Positions 34,374-42,472 of a stretch of DNA of 42,472 nt are shown in pieces; the first letter of the stretch is position 1, and every line of letters begins with the position of its first letter. The translations under genes and the position numbers were made by a program. Where the stretch lies: assembly GCA_001897675.1 (NCBI GenBank), contig MKUE01000128.1, forward strand, positions 1 through 42,472. Reading direction: 5' to 3'. The notes beneath the pieces are model-generated. The model was given only the letters and a program-made list of their open reading frames with translations. It made no database searches and was not told where the DNA came from. This DNA comes from Thiobacillus sp. 65-1059 (lineage in GTDB: Bacteria > Pseudomonadota > Gammaproteobacteria > Burkholderiales > Thiobacillaceae).

Positions 34374-34663
34374 ATGTCGAAACAATGTCCATTTCCCATC
34401 CGCTCAACCGACAGCCGCTGCTGTTACCGCACAGGAAGCGCGCCGGGGTTTACCCTGTGCCTGGCCCTGGTGGCCGCCTTGTCGGGCTATGCAGGCATCA
34501 GCCACGCTGCCTCTGGTGCCCAGGGGGACAAGCCGGTCGCGATGCCCGCCGTCGCCGCACCCGTCCAGGCACGTCTGTAGGTATTTTCGAACCCGTCAGT
34601 CAGCTCCGGTTGGACGCGGGGCTGGCCGGCTGGGGCGGGGGGAGCCGTCGCAAGGCGGCCTGA
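34374..34663 (+). pseudogene. Chimeric relic: subtilase leader joined to a decayed PEP-CTERM tail
   Basis: From ATG 34374 the frame encodes SKQCPFPIRSTDSRCCYRTG, then SAPGFTLCLALVAALSGYAG. This matches the start of the subtilase at 31418 (HHCPFPVQLSDHRRCYRSG, SASGFSLSLLLLALLAGYAG), and the bases before it (CTGATTCAGG) also match. The frame stops at TAG 34578. In another frame, from about 34580 to TGA 34661, lies IFEPVSQLRLDAGLAGWGGG followed by SRRKAA. That aligns with the PEP-CTERM tail IPEPASLLLMGAGLVGFGLA/RRRKSA of the preceding gene. I infer that a subtilase/PEP-CTERM pair was duplicated in tandem, then lost its middle by deletion and frameshift. A short secreted peptide could still be made from the first part. 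Confidence 0.75.
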
Positions 34664-34686
34664 GATCGCAGTCGCTCATTGCAGGC

Positions 34687-34712
34687 AAAACGCCGGTCAG
34701 CCGGCGTTTTTT
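34687..34712. terminator. Rho-independent terminator, probably bidirectional
   Basis: AAAACGCCGG (34687-34696), loop TCAG, CCGGCGTTTT (34701-34710), with T to 34712 on the plus strand and A at the left. It lies between the pseudogene and the convergent FMN reductase gene. Confidence 0.88.
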
Positions 34713-34770
34713 CTGGATGGCGTGCGGGAAGGGCCGGGGGCGGGGTGCCCTGTTTCTTGTGTGCGCCCGG

Positions 34771-35343
34771 TCATTTGTCGGCCGCCAACAGGTTGGTCGA
34801 GCGCACCAGTTCCACCACCAGGGTATGCAGCCGCGCCGGCGATTTCAGCGCGCCGTTCTCCTCGTCGAACGCCTGGTCGGCGTGGGGCAGCGAGAACTGG
34901 CCGGGCAGCACCAGCACGCCCAGGGTATTCAGGATCTGCCGCAGGTGCGGCAGCATGCGCATTCCGCTAAACGTGCCCGGCGAAGCCGCCATGATGGCGG
35001 CGACCTTGTTCTGGTAGGGCGCCAGTCCCGATTCGCCCTGCCATTCGCGCGATACCCAGTCGATCGTGTTTTTCAGCAGCGGCGGAATCGAGCTGTTGTA
35101 TTCCGGGCTGGCGATCAGAAAGGCGTCGTGCCCCTTGAACAGCGCTTTCAGGCGCAGCGCGTTGTCGGGCAGGCCGTCCCTGTCTTCCAGGTCGCCGTTG
35201 TATAGCGGCAACGGATAGTCTGCCAGGTCGATCAGCGTGACGTCGCCGCCCGCGGCACGGGCGGCTCCCACCGCCACCTGGATGAGCTTGCGGTTCCAGG
35301 CGTCGCGGCGAATGCTGCCGGAAAAAGCGAGAATCTTGGGCAT
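34771..35343 (-). CDS. NAD(P)H-dependent FMN reductase family protein
   Basis: The 190-aa cytoplasmic flavodoxin-fold protein carries the FMN phosphate-binding loop GSIRRDAWNRKL at residues 9-20, the family motif SPEYNSSIPPLLKNTIDWVS, and SPGTFSGMRMLPHLRQIL near the flavin. Relatives reduce quinones, chromate, azo dyes or FMN; the substrate here cannot be told. It lies 42 bases downstream of the pirin gene on the same strand, and the two are often neighbours in proteobacteria, probably as a redox/quinone-response pair. Confidence 0.93.
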   Translation of the reverse strand: MPKILAFSGSIRRDAWNRKLIQVAVGAARAAGGDVTLIDLADYPLPLYNGDLEDRDGLPDNALRLKALFKGHDAFLIASPEYNSSIPPLLKNTIDWVSREWQGESGLAPYQNKVAAIMAASPGTFSGMRMLPHLRQILNTLGVLVLPGQFSLPHADQAFDEENGALKSPARLHTLVVELVRSTNLLAADK

Positions 35344-35385
35344 GAGTGTCCTTGCGTTTGCAAAACGGATGATTGTATCGGGCCT

Positions 35386-36084
35386 TCAGGCCAGATCGAA
35401 AACGACGAGCTCGCTGGCCTCCAAGGCCTCGATTTCGACGCCGGATTCGAAACGGATCGCCACCGCATCGCCGGCTTCCAGCGGGAAGCCCTTCAGCTTG
35501 ATCCGTCCGCCCGCCACCTGCAGCCAGATTCGCCGCCCGGGTGCGGGCGCCAGGGCGACGCGTTCGCCGGCCGCCAGCCGCCCCGCATAAATCGCCGCAT
35601 CCTGATGAATCGTCACCGAACCTTCGCGGCCATCGCTGGAGGCGATCAACCGCAGCCGGCCCTGCAGGCTGTCGGCTGCGAAAGCGATCTGTTCGTAGCC
35701 CGGTTCCAGTCCATGGACGTCCGGCTCGATCCAGATTTGCAGCAGATGCACCGGTTCGCTGGCCGATGCGTTGTACTCGCTGTGGGCGATGCCGTGTCCG
35801 GCGCGCATGCGCTGCACCTCGCCGGGACGGATCACGCTGCCGTTGCCGAGCGAATCCTTGTGTTCGAGCGCGCCGGCGAGCACCCAGGTGACGATTTCCA
35901 TATCCTGATGGCGGTGGGTGGGGAAGCCGGCACCCGGTGCGATACGGTCTTCGTTGATGACGCGCAGCGGGCCGAAGCCCATCCACTCGGGATCGCGGTA
36001 GCCGGCAAAGGAAAAGGTATGGAAGCTGTCGAGCCAGCCGTGGTTGGCGTGGCCGCGTTCGGACGATTTGCGCACGGTCAGCAT
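35386..36084 (-). CDS. Pirin family protein
   Basis: The 232-aa bicupin starts at the ATG complementary to 36082-36084, with GCAGGAG just before it; a longer frame to 36162 lacks support. Metal ligands match human pirin in position: His57, His59 (THRHQDME), His101 and Glu103 (GHGIAHSEYN). The N-terminal block SFHTFSFAGYRDPEWMGFGP is characteristic. Bacterial pirins of this length (YhhW type) can act as quercetin dioxygenases; the physiological role is uncertain. It is co-directional with the FMN reductase. Confidence 0.94.
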   Translation of the reverse strand: MLTVRKSSERGHANHGWLDSFHTFSFAGYRDPEWMGFGPLRVINEDRIAPGAGFPTHRHQDMEIVTWVLAGALEHKDSLGNGSVIRPGEVQRMRAGHGIAHSEYNASASEPVHLLQIWIEPDVHGLEPGYEQIAFAADSLQGRLRLIASSDGREGSVTIHQDAAIYAGRLAAGERVALAPAPGRRIWLQVAGGRIKLKGFPLEAGDAVAIRFESGVEIEALEASELVVFDLA

Positions 36085-36194
36085 GATGTCTCCTGCGGGT
36101 TGGCCCGGCATTCGGGCGATGGGCTGACTATAGGCGTGGTTCCCCGCGGATAAAACCGGCACAATTGGACCGACTCATTCAAGGTGACCCGAAC

Positions 36195-36332
36195 ATGCCC
36201 CTGCTCCCGGATGTCCCGGCCATTCCCGCCGCCACCGACGGCAAGCTGCGCGAAATCCGGCGTCCGGCCTGGCGCGGCGGCGGGGCCGGGCGGGTGCCCG
36301 ACAGGTTTGCCGGAGAGTCCGGTGCCGCCTGA
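36195..36332 (+). CDS. Possible 45-codon leader ORF ahead of hslR
   Basis: ATG 36195 is preceded at good spacing by AAGGTGA and opens 45 codons to TGA 36330. Nearly all third positions are G or C, as in real genes here. The product (MPLLPDVPAIPAATDGKLRE...) has no recognisable domain. Its end overlaps the proposed GTG start of hslR by 11 bases, so it could couple translation, or it may be the remnant of a larger gene. Confidence 0.35.
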   Translation: MPLLPDVPAIPAATDGKLREIRRPAWRGGGAGRVPDRFAGESGAA

Positions 36333-36720
36333 GCAAGCGCCGCCCGACAAAATGCGGCTGGACAAGTGGCTGTGGGCGGCGCGCTTTTTCAAGACACGCA
36401 GCCTTGCGACCCAGGCGATCGAGCATGGCCGCGTGAAGCTCGCCGGCGAGCGCGTCAAGCCTGCGCGCGAAGTCAGGCCGGGCGACCGGCTGGACATCCG
36501 CATTGGCGAATTCGTCTGGATGCTGACGGTGCGCGCGCTGGCGATGCAGCGCGGCCCGGCGCCGCTGGCGCAGGCCTTGTACGAGGAAGACCCGGACAGT
36601 CATGCGCGGCGCCAGCAGCAGGCGCGCGACCGCAAGCTGGCAGCCAGCCCGGCGGCGGCGATCAAGGGGCGCCCCACCAAGCGCGACCGGCGGCAGATCC
36701 ATCGTTTCACCGGCGAATGA
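36322..36720 (+). CDS. hslR: Heat-shock ribosome-associated protein Hsp15 (S4 domain)
   Basis: The 132-aa protein has an S4 RNA-binding domain: MRLDKWLWAARFFKTRSLA, then IEHGRVKLAGERVKPAREV and RPGDRLDI. A basic C-terminal tail (GRPTKRDRRQIHRF) follows. Hsp15 binds free 50S subunits that carry a nascent chain and helps recycle stalled ribosomes. I choose GTG 36322 with GGAGAG four bases upstream, giving ten residues before RLDKWLW, close to E. coli Hsp15 (133 aa). ATG 36352 is the alternative start. yhdP begins 80 bases downstream. Confidence 0.9.
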   Translation: MPPEQAPPDKMRLDKWLWAARFFKTRSLATQAIEHGRVKLAGERVKPAREVRPGDRLDIRIGEFVWMLTVRALAMQRGPAPLAQALYEEDPDSHARRQQQARDRKLAASPAAAIKGRPTKRDRRQIHRFTGE

Positions 36721-36800
36721 AACGCAAGAATCTACCACGGCCCTTTTCGCGCAATACGCGGGCAAACGCATAGAATCGGGGCTTCCGAGAGCAGCAAGTT

Positions 36801-39800
36801 ATGATCGTTTTCCCTGCCTTGTCGTTGTTCCTGCGCCGTGCCGCGCGCTGGCTGGCGGCCCTGGCTGCGCTTGCCGCGCTCGGCTTCGCGACCGCCGCGG
36901 CGCTGATGTTTTTCTGGGTGCTGCCCAATATCGCCGAGCATCGCGACACGGTGGCGAATCTGATGTCGCGCGCGCTGGGACAGCGCGTGACGCTCGAAGC
37001 CGTGTCCGGGACGTGGCAGCAGGCACGCCCCGAGTTCCGGCTGCAAGGCGTGCGCCTGCACGATCAGCAGGGCCACCCGGTCCTTTATTTGCCCGAGCTC
37101 GAGGCCGCCTTTGCCTGGCGTTCGCTGCTGTTTCTGGAGCCGCGCTTCAGCCGGATCGAGCTGCAGGGATTGGCGCTGGGGGTGCGGCGTGCGCGCGACG
37201 GGCACTTTTATGTCGGCGGCATTCCGATCAATCCGGCTGCGCCCGACAGCGGTTTTTCCGACTGGCTGCTGCGGCAGGGGCGGGTGCATGTGGGCAAGGC
37301 CACGCTGACCTGGCTGGACGAAGTGCGCGATGCGCCGCCGCTGATCCTGACCGCGGTCGACTTCACGCTGACCAATGTGCGCCATACCCATCGCCTGCAA
37401 TTGCGCGCCACCCCGCCGGCCAGCCTGGCGCGGCCGTTGACGATCGAGGCGAAGCTGAGTGCGCGCAATGCGAACGACCTCAAAACCTGGAACGGCACCA
37501 TCGGCGTCACGGTCGCCGGGGTGTCGTTCCCGCGTCTCGCCGCCTGGCTGGCCTTGCCGTATCAGCCGCAACAGGGCTGGGGCGCGCTGAGCCTGCAGCT
37601 CGACGTGGCGCACGGCGCGCTCGCCGGGGTCGCCGCAGGGCTGGATTTGCGCGCGGTCGAGGCCGTGCTCGGCGACGGTCTGCCCGCGCTGCGGCTGGCG
37701 CAGCTGCGCGGGCAGGCCAGGTGGCAGCGCAGCGGCGACGGCCAGCGGGTGACGTTTGAAAATCTGCGCGTGGCGCGGCCGGGTGCAGCCTTGGGCGCGC
37801 CGTTCAACGCCGGACTGGCCTGGAATGCCGCGTCGCACGAGATCACCGCGCAAGCCCTCAGCCTGGGCGGCTGGCAGTCGCTGCTGCCGAGCCTGCCGAT
37901 GGATCCCGAACTGCGCGCGCGCCTGCAAACCCTGCAGCCCCAAGGGCGCTTCGACACCTTACGGTTCCGTTGGAGCGGAGCGCAGCCGGGGCTGGACAAT
38001 TTCAGCATTGCCGCCCGTTTTACCGGCCTGGGGGTGACGGCAGCCGGCAATCAGCCCGGGCTGCTCAATCTTTCCGGGCGCATCGAGGGCGATGCGCGCG
38101 AAGGCGCGTTCGAGATCGACTCGGACCGCCTGAAACTCGATTTTCCCGGCCTGTTCCGCGAGCCTGTTTTTGAGTTTGCCGGCCTGCGTGCGCGCGGCAA
38201 CTGGCAAAAAACGCCGCGCGGCCGGCGCTTGACGCTGGACGATCTGGCTTTCGCCAACAAGGATATGGCAGGCACAGCCAGGGGGCGCTACGAGTTGATT
38301 CCGGGCCAGCGCGGCGTGATCGATCTGAGCGCGCATCTGAGCCGTGCCGATGGTACTGCGGTGTACCGCTACCTGCCGAAAACAATCGGCGATCACACCG
38401 TCAACTGGGTGAAGCAGGGTGTCGTGGCCGGCGATTCCGACGATGTGCGGCTGGCCTTGAAAGGCGACCTGGCCCGGTTTCCGTTCGATCAGGGCGACGG
38501 CGTGTTCCGCGTCGATGCGCAGGTCAAGGATGCGGTGATCGACTATGTGCCGGGCTGGCCGCGCATCGAGGGCATCCAGGCGCGCCTGTCGTTCCACGGC
38601 AAGATCATGGAAGTGACCTCCAGCCAGGCGCGGATTTACGGCGTGGCGCTGTCGCCGGTGAAAGCCGTCATCCCGGATCTGCTGCACCAGGAAGAACAGT
38701 TGAACATCGAAGGCCAGGCCAATGGCCCGATCCGGGACTTCATCCGTTTTGCCAACTTCAGCCCGGTGGGCGAGCGTCTGCGCGGTTTCACCGACGAGCT
38801 GGACGGCAGCGGGCCGATGCGGCTCGCCCTGAAGCTGCAGGTGCCGCTGCGCTACAGCCACAACACCGCGCTGGCCGGCACCCTGTCCTTCCTGGGCAAT
38901 ACCCTGCTGCCAGCCGGCTTGCCGCAGCTCAACCAGGTGCGCGGCGACATCGATTTCACCGGCGACAGCCTGAGCGCGAAAAGCATCGCCGCGCAGCTTC
39001 TGGGCGGACCGGTGCGCATCGATACCGCCACCCGCAACGGTCAGGTGCAGATTCAGGCGCAGGGACGGGCTACCGCGGCGGGCATGGCGCCGTGGCTCAA
39101 TGCGGCGTGGAGCAAGCATCTGTCGGGACAGGCCATGTGGCGCGGCCAGATCGACCTTGAGCCCGAAGGGGAGCGGATCCGCATCGAATCCGATCTGGCC
39201 GGGCTGGGTTCCAGCCTGCCGGCGCCGCTCGCCAAAGCGGCCGCCCAGACGCTGCCGCTGCTGGTGCTCCGCCAGCCGCAGGGCGATGCCCGGCTGAACG
39301 AAGTCCGGCTGGGCCGAACCCTCAGCGCGCTGTGGCGCAGCACCGTAGCAGGCGGCTTCGGCCGCGGCGAAATCCGTTTTGGCGGGCAGGCGGCCATGCC
39401 GAGCGAACCCGGCCTGCGTCTGGCCGGCAGTGGGCGCGGTCTGGATGTCTCCGGCTGGATGGCGCTGTTGCCCGTGGGCGGAGGCGGTGCCAGCGTACCG
39501 CTATCGTCCATCGATCTCAGCTTCGATGCATTCGACCTGATGGGGCGGCGCTATCAGGATGTGCGCCTGCTGGGGCGCACCCGCAGCGGCTTGTTGCGAA
39601 CCCAGGTGAGTGGGCGTGAGATGAGCGGCGTGCTGACCTATCGTCCGGCCGGCGCATACGATTCCACCGGCGCTTCGGCCCGCGGCGGGCCGGAATCCCT
39701 GAGGGAGCAGCCCGCCCGCGTGTCGGCGCAGTTCAGGCAGCTGACCATCCCCGCCAGAATGCCGGCGAGCGGGCCGGCCGATGAAATGAACATGAAGGCA

Positions 39801-40634
39801 GCGGATTTTCCGATGCTGGATCTGGCGGTGGAGGACTTCCGGCTGCAGGACCATGCCCTGGGACGGCTGGAAGCGGTGGCGCGCGGCACGCCGCAGGGCC
39901 TGATGATCGACACCCTGCAGCTCACGCATCCCGACAGCGTGTTTCGCATGAGCGGCCTGTGGCGCGACAGCGGCCTGGGCGAAACCCGGGCGGAACTGAG
40001 CCTGAATGTGCTCGATGCGGGCAGGTTTCTGGCCCGCTTTGGCTACCCCGATGCGCTCAAGCGCGGCAGCGCCGAGGTCCAGGGCAATGCCGCGTGGGAA
40101 GGCTCGCCCGCCGATTTCGCGTTTGGCACGCTGGCGGGACAACTCGATTTCAAGGCCAGAAGCGGGCAGTTCCTCAAGATCGACCCAGGCGTCGGCAAGC
40201 TGCTCGGCGTGTTGAGCCTGCAATCGCTGCCGCGCCGGCTGAACTTCGATTTCCGTGATATCTTCAATGAAGGCTATGCCTTCGACGACATCGGCGCCAC
40301 CCTGCGCATTGCGCGCGGCGTGGTCTACAGCGATGACTTCAGGATGCGCGGGCCGGCCGCCAAGGTCAACATGTCGGGACTGGCCGACCTCAACCAGGAA
40401 ACCGTGCAGCTCAGGGTCAAGGTGATTCCGAAACTGTCCGAAGGCGTGGCCGTGGCAGGCGCCCTGCTCGGTGGGCCGCTGGCAGGCGTGGGCGCGCTGG
40501 CCGCGCAGAAACTGCTGCGCGATCCGTTCGAAGAGGTCATCAGCCAGGAATACATGGTGACCGGGGCGTGGCAGGCACCCGATGTCAAACGACTGCCCAA
40601 GGCCAAAGCCGAAACCCCAGTGTCCGAACCCTGA
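36801..40634 (+). CDS. yhdP: YhdP-family (AsmA-like) envelope protein
   Basis: The 1277-aa protein has an N-terminal membrane anchor (ALAALGFATAAALMFFWVLP) and a very long beta-rich periplasmic part. It ends in the conserved C-terminal block KLLGVLSLQSLPRRLNFDF, EGYAFDDIGATLRIARGVVY and AKVNMSGLADLNQETVQLRV. E. coli YhdP is one of the AsmA-like proteins that bridge the envelope and help phospholipids reach the outer membrane; this length is normal for the family. The start ATG 36801 has a modest ribosome binding site, and TAGAAT at 36771 may be a -10 box. nit and tldD follow closely, an order common in betaproteobacteria. Confidence 0.95.
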   Translation: MIVFPALSLFLRRAARWLAALAALAALGFATAAALMFFWVLPNIAEHRDTVANLMSRALGQRVTLEAVSGTWQQARPEFRLQGVRLHDQQGHPVLYLPELEAAFAWRSLLFLEPRFSRIELQGLALGVRRARDGHFYVGGIPINPAAPDSGFSDWLLRQGRVHVGKATLTWLDEVRDAPPLILTAVDFTLTNVRHTHRLQLRATPPASLARPLTIEAKLSARNANDLKTWNGTIGVTVAGVSFPRLAAWLALPYQPQQGWGALSLQLDVAHGALAGVAAGLDLRAVEAVLGDGLPALRLAQLRGQARWQRSGDGQRVTFENLRVARPGAALGAPFNAGLAWNAASHEITAQALSLGGWQSLLPSLPMDPELRARLQTLQPQGRFDTLRFRWSGAQPGLDNFSIAARFTGLGVTAAGNQPGLLNLSGRIEGDAREGAFEIDSDRLKLDFPGLFREPVFEFAGLRARGNWQKTPRGRRLTLDDLAFANKDMAGTARGRYELIPGQRGVIDLSAHLSRADGTAVYRYLPKTIGDHTVNWVKQGVVAGDSDDVRLALKGDLARFPFDQGDGVFRVDAQVKDAVIDYVPGWPRIEGIQARLSFHGKIMEVTSSQARIYGVALSPVKAVIPDLLHQEEQLNIEGQANGPIRDFIRFANFSPVGERLRGFTDELDGSGPMRLALKLQVPLRYSHNTALAGTLSFLGNTLLPAGLPQLNQVRGDIDFTGDSLSAKSIAAQLLGGPVRIDTATRNGQVQIQAQGRATAAGMAPWLNAAWSKHLSGQAMWRGQIDLEPEGERIRIESDLAGLGSSLPAPLAKAAAQTLPLLVLRQPQGDARLNEVRLGRTLSALWRSTVAGGFGRGEIRFGGQAAMPSEPGLRLAGSGRGLDVSGWMALLPVGGGGASVPLSSIDLSFDAFDLMGRRYQDVRLLGRTRSGLLRTQVSGREMSGVLTYRPAGAYDSTGASARGGPESLREQPARVSAQFRQLTIPARMPASGPADEMNMKAADFPMLDLAVEDFRLQDHALGRLEAVARGTPQGLMIDTLQLTHPDSVFRMSGLWRDSGLGETRAELSLNVLDAGRFLARFGYPDALKRGSAEVQGNAAWEGSPADFAFGTLAGQLDFKARSGQFLKIDPGVGKLLGVLSLQSLPRRLNFDFRDIFNEGYAFDDIGATLRIARGVVYSDDFRMRGPAAKVNMSGLADLNQETVQLRVKVIPKLSEGVAVAGALLGGPLAGVGALAAQKLLRDPFEEVISQEYMVTGAWQAPDVKRLPKAKAETPVSEP

Positions 40635-40649
40635 TCGTGGAACCCGTAC

Positions 40650-41597
40650 ATGACGACAAAAAAACCCGCAAAAACCACCGTGGCCCCCTCCCGGGGCGCG
40701 CAAGTCAAAAAATCCGCGCCGCAGGCAGGCACTGTGCGCGTGGCGGCCATCCAGATGGCATCCGGCCCCAACGTGCCGGCCAACCTGGCTGAAACCGAGC
40801 GGCTCATCGAACTGGCGGTCGAGGGGGGCGCACGCCTGGTCGTGCTGCCGGAGTTTTTCTGCATCATGGCCATGAAAGACGCCGACGTGGTGAAGGCGCG
40901 CGAGGCGGAGGGCCACGGCCCGATCCAGTCCTTTCTGTCGCGCATGGCGAAGAAGCATCACGTCTGGCTGGTCGGCGGTTCGGTGCCGCTGGAGGCCAGC
41001 GCGGCGAACAAGGTGCGCAACAGCTGCCTGGTGTATGACGAGCGCGGCAAGCTGGTGGCGCGCTACGACAAGATTCACCTGTTCGGTCTCGATCTCGGCA
41101 ACGAGCATTACCAGGAAGCCAAGCTGATCGAGCCGGGCGACAAGGTGGTCGTCCTCAACAGCCCGTTCGGCCGCATCGGCCTGTCGGTCTGCTACGACCT
41201 GCGCTTCCCCGAGCTGTACCGCGCCATGCCCGAGGTCGACATCATCGTGGTGCCGGCGGCGTTCACCGCCACCACCGGGCGCGCGCATTTCGAAACCCTG
41301 ATTCGCGCACGCGCCATCGAAAATCTCGCCTACGTGATCGCCCCGGCGCAGGGCGGCTACCATCTGTCGGGCCGCGAGACCCACGGCGACAGCATGATCG
41401 TCGATCCCTGGGGCGTGGTGCTCGACCGCCTGCCGCGCGGCTCCGGCGTGGTCATCGCCAACATCAACCCGGCCTATCAGGCCAGTCTGCGCAAGAGCCT
41501 GCCCGCGCTCAAGCACCGCCACATCCAGTGCCAGCAGATCGAAGTCGACGTGGTCGAGCGCCGGGTGCCGGCCAAGCGCGAACCCGCCACCAAATAA
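40650..41597 (+). CDS. Nitrilase-superfamily amidase (Nit1/deaminated-glutathione amidase type)
   Basis: The 315-aa cytoplasmic carbon-nitrogen hydrolase has the catalytic triad Glu68 (VLPEFF), Lys141 (RYDKIHLFGLDL) and Cys181 (GLSVCYDLRFPELYRA). The sequence around Lys and Cys fits the Nit1 branch, which removes the toxic side product deaminated glutathione. Residues 1-27 are an unusual Lys/Ala/Thr-rich extension ahead of the core (VRVAAIQMASG); an internal start is possible, but ATG 40650 is the only good one upstream. It begins 15 bases after yhdP. Confidence 0.94.
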   Translation: MTTKKPAKTTVAPSRGAQVKKSAPQAGTVRVAAIQMASGPNVPANLAETERLIELAVEGGARLVVLPEFFCIMAMKDADVVKAREAEGHGPIQSFLSRMAKKHHVWLVGGSVPLEASAANKVRNSCLVYDERGKLVARYDKIHLFGLDLGNEHYQEAKLIEPGDKVVVLNSPFGRIGLSVCYDLRFPELYRAMPEVDIIVVPAAFTATTGRAHFETLIRARAIENLAYVIAPAQGGYHLSGRETHGDSMIVDPWGVVLDRLPRGSGVVIANINPAYQASLRKSLPALKHRHIQCQQIEVDVVERRVPAKREPATK

Positions 41598-41626
41598 TTT
41601 TGAATCCAGCAGGATCAGGACCAGCC

Positions 41627-42472
41627 ATGAACCCAAGCGACGCCTTCGTTCCCATCCAAACCGCCGAGCAGCTGTTTCATTCCGCCGAAGCCACGCTGCT
41701 GACCCCGAACGGGCTGGGCGCCGACAAGCTGGCGCCGGTGTTCGGCCGTCTGCTGACGCACGACGTCGACTACGCCGACCTGTATTTCCAGTATTCGCGC
41801 TCCGAAGGCTGGAGCCTGGAAGAAGGCCAGGTCAAATCCGGCAGCTTCAACATCGACCAGGGCGTCGGCGTGCGCGCGATCTCGGGCGAGAAGACCGCGT
41901 TCGCCTATTCCGACGACATCAGCCTCGACGCGCTCGGCGCCGCCGCCGACGCCACCCGCGCCATCGCGCGCGCCGGACAGAACCGCAGCTTCGGCGTGGT
42001 GCGGCGCGGCGAAGGCCGCCTGCTGTACAACGCGGTCGATCCGCTGGTTTCGCTGGCCGACGCCGACAAGGTCGCGCTGCTGGAACGGCTGGAGAAGAAG
42101 GCGCGCGCCATGGACCCGCGCGTGATCCAGGTGATGGCGAGCCTCGCCTCCGAATACGAAGTGATCTTCATCGCCCGTTCCGACGGCCACCTCGCCGCCG
42201 ACGTGCGTCCGCTGGTGCGTCTGTCGCTGCAGGTCATCGCCGAGCAGGACGGCCGCCGCGAACAGGGCAGCGGCGGCGGCGGCGGCCGCTTCGACTACAG
42301 CTACTTCAGCGACGACATTCTGGAAAAATACGCCCGCCAGGCGGTGCACCAGGCCATGGTCAACCTCGACGCGCGTCCTGCGCCGGCCGGCAGCATGACC
42401 GTCGTGCTCGGTTCCGGCTGGCCCGGCATCCTGCTGCACGAAGCGATCGGCCACGGCCTCGAAGGCGACTTC
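41627..42472 (+). CDS. tldD: Metalloprotease TldD, N-terminal part (3' truncated by window)
   Basis: The frame opens at ATG 41627 (AGGATCAGGA upstream) and runs off the window after 282 codons. Features are YADLYFQYSRSEGWSLEEGQ, VKSGSFNIDQGVGVRAISGE, a Gly-rich loop (GSGGGGGRFDY) and the zinc motif HEAIGHGLEGDF with His271, Glu272 and His276. TldD works with TldE/PmbA as a heterodimeric protease that trims unfolded peptides, for example microcin B17 and CcdA. The rest of the gene and its partner are outside the window. Confidence 0.95.
   Translation, partial: MNPSDAFVPIQTAEQLFHSAEATLLTPNGLGADKLAPVFGRLLTHDVDYADLYFQYSRSEGWSLEEGQVKSGSFNIDQGVGVRAISGEKTAFAYSDDISLDALGAAADATRAIARAGQNRSFGVVRRGEGRLLYNAVDPLVSLADADKVALLERLEKKARAMDPRVIQVMASLASEYEVIFIARSDGHLAADVRPLVRLSLQVIAEQDGRREQGSGGGGGRFDYSYFSDDILEKYARQAVHQAMVNLDARPAPAGSMTVVLGSGWPGILLHEAIGHGLEGDF

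Overview
The window is GC-rich, densely coded DNA from a Gram-negative bacterium, most likely a betaproteobacterium. This is inferred from the yhdP-nit-tldD block beside glnE, a fused MrpA-MrpB antiporter subunit, a PEP-CTERM protein and the codon bias; I cannot name a genus. There are no tRNA or rRNA genes, insertion sequences or CRISPR arrays. The last gene (tldD) and the first (a chemoreceptor) run off the edges.

Layout. (1) 1-2470: the end of a chemoreceptor gene, cheW, a soluble protein resembling a degenerate chemoreceptor hairpin tip, and a di-iron metallo-beta-lactamase-fold protein of the oxygen-sensing ODP type. (2) 2732-5275: a membrane MASE3-PAS-GGDEF-EAL cyclic-di-GMP enzyme. (3) 5366-11106, minus strand: a complete Mrp-type Na+/H+ antiporter operon, mrpAB-C-D-E-F-G. 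(4) 11430-20846: an extracellular-matrix cluster, the most unusual part of the window. It has a sigma-54 promoter with an upstream inverted repeat, two tandem giant glycine-rich secreted proteins (about 720 aa each), a small secreted protein, a periplasmic C39 peptidase, a secreted protein with a double-glycine-like motif, a convergent FapF-like outer-membrane barrel with a coiled coil, and a VpsR-like sigma-54 activator. Its parts list resembles the Pseudomonas Fap amyloid system (FapD = C39 peptidase, FapF = barrel), but with PGRS-like glycine-rich proteins where the fibre subunits would be. (5) 21118-26187: a two-domain thioredoxin-like protein, a tandem universal stress protein and a P2A-type cation ATPase. 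(6) 26184-36720: glnE, acs, a subtilase controlled by a cyclic-di-GMP (GEMM-I) riboswitch, a PEP-CTERM protein with a sigma-54 promoter, a chimeric pseudogene made of relics of those two genes, an FMN reductase, a pirin and Hsp15. (7) 36801-42472: yhdP, a nitrilase-family amidase and tldD.

How it may work together (inference). Cyclic di-GMP and RpoN recur: a GGDEF/EAL enzyme, a VpsR-like RpoN activator without a phospho-acceptor, a GEMM riboswitch ahead of a secreted protease, and sigma-54 promoters ahead of the giant-protein operon and of the PEP-CTERM gene. This suggests a locus controlling the build-up and remodelling of a secreted matrix, with oxygen-related chemotaxis and ion homeostasis genes beside it.
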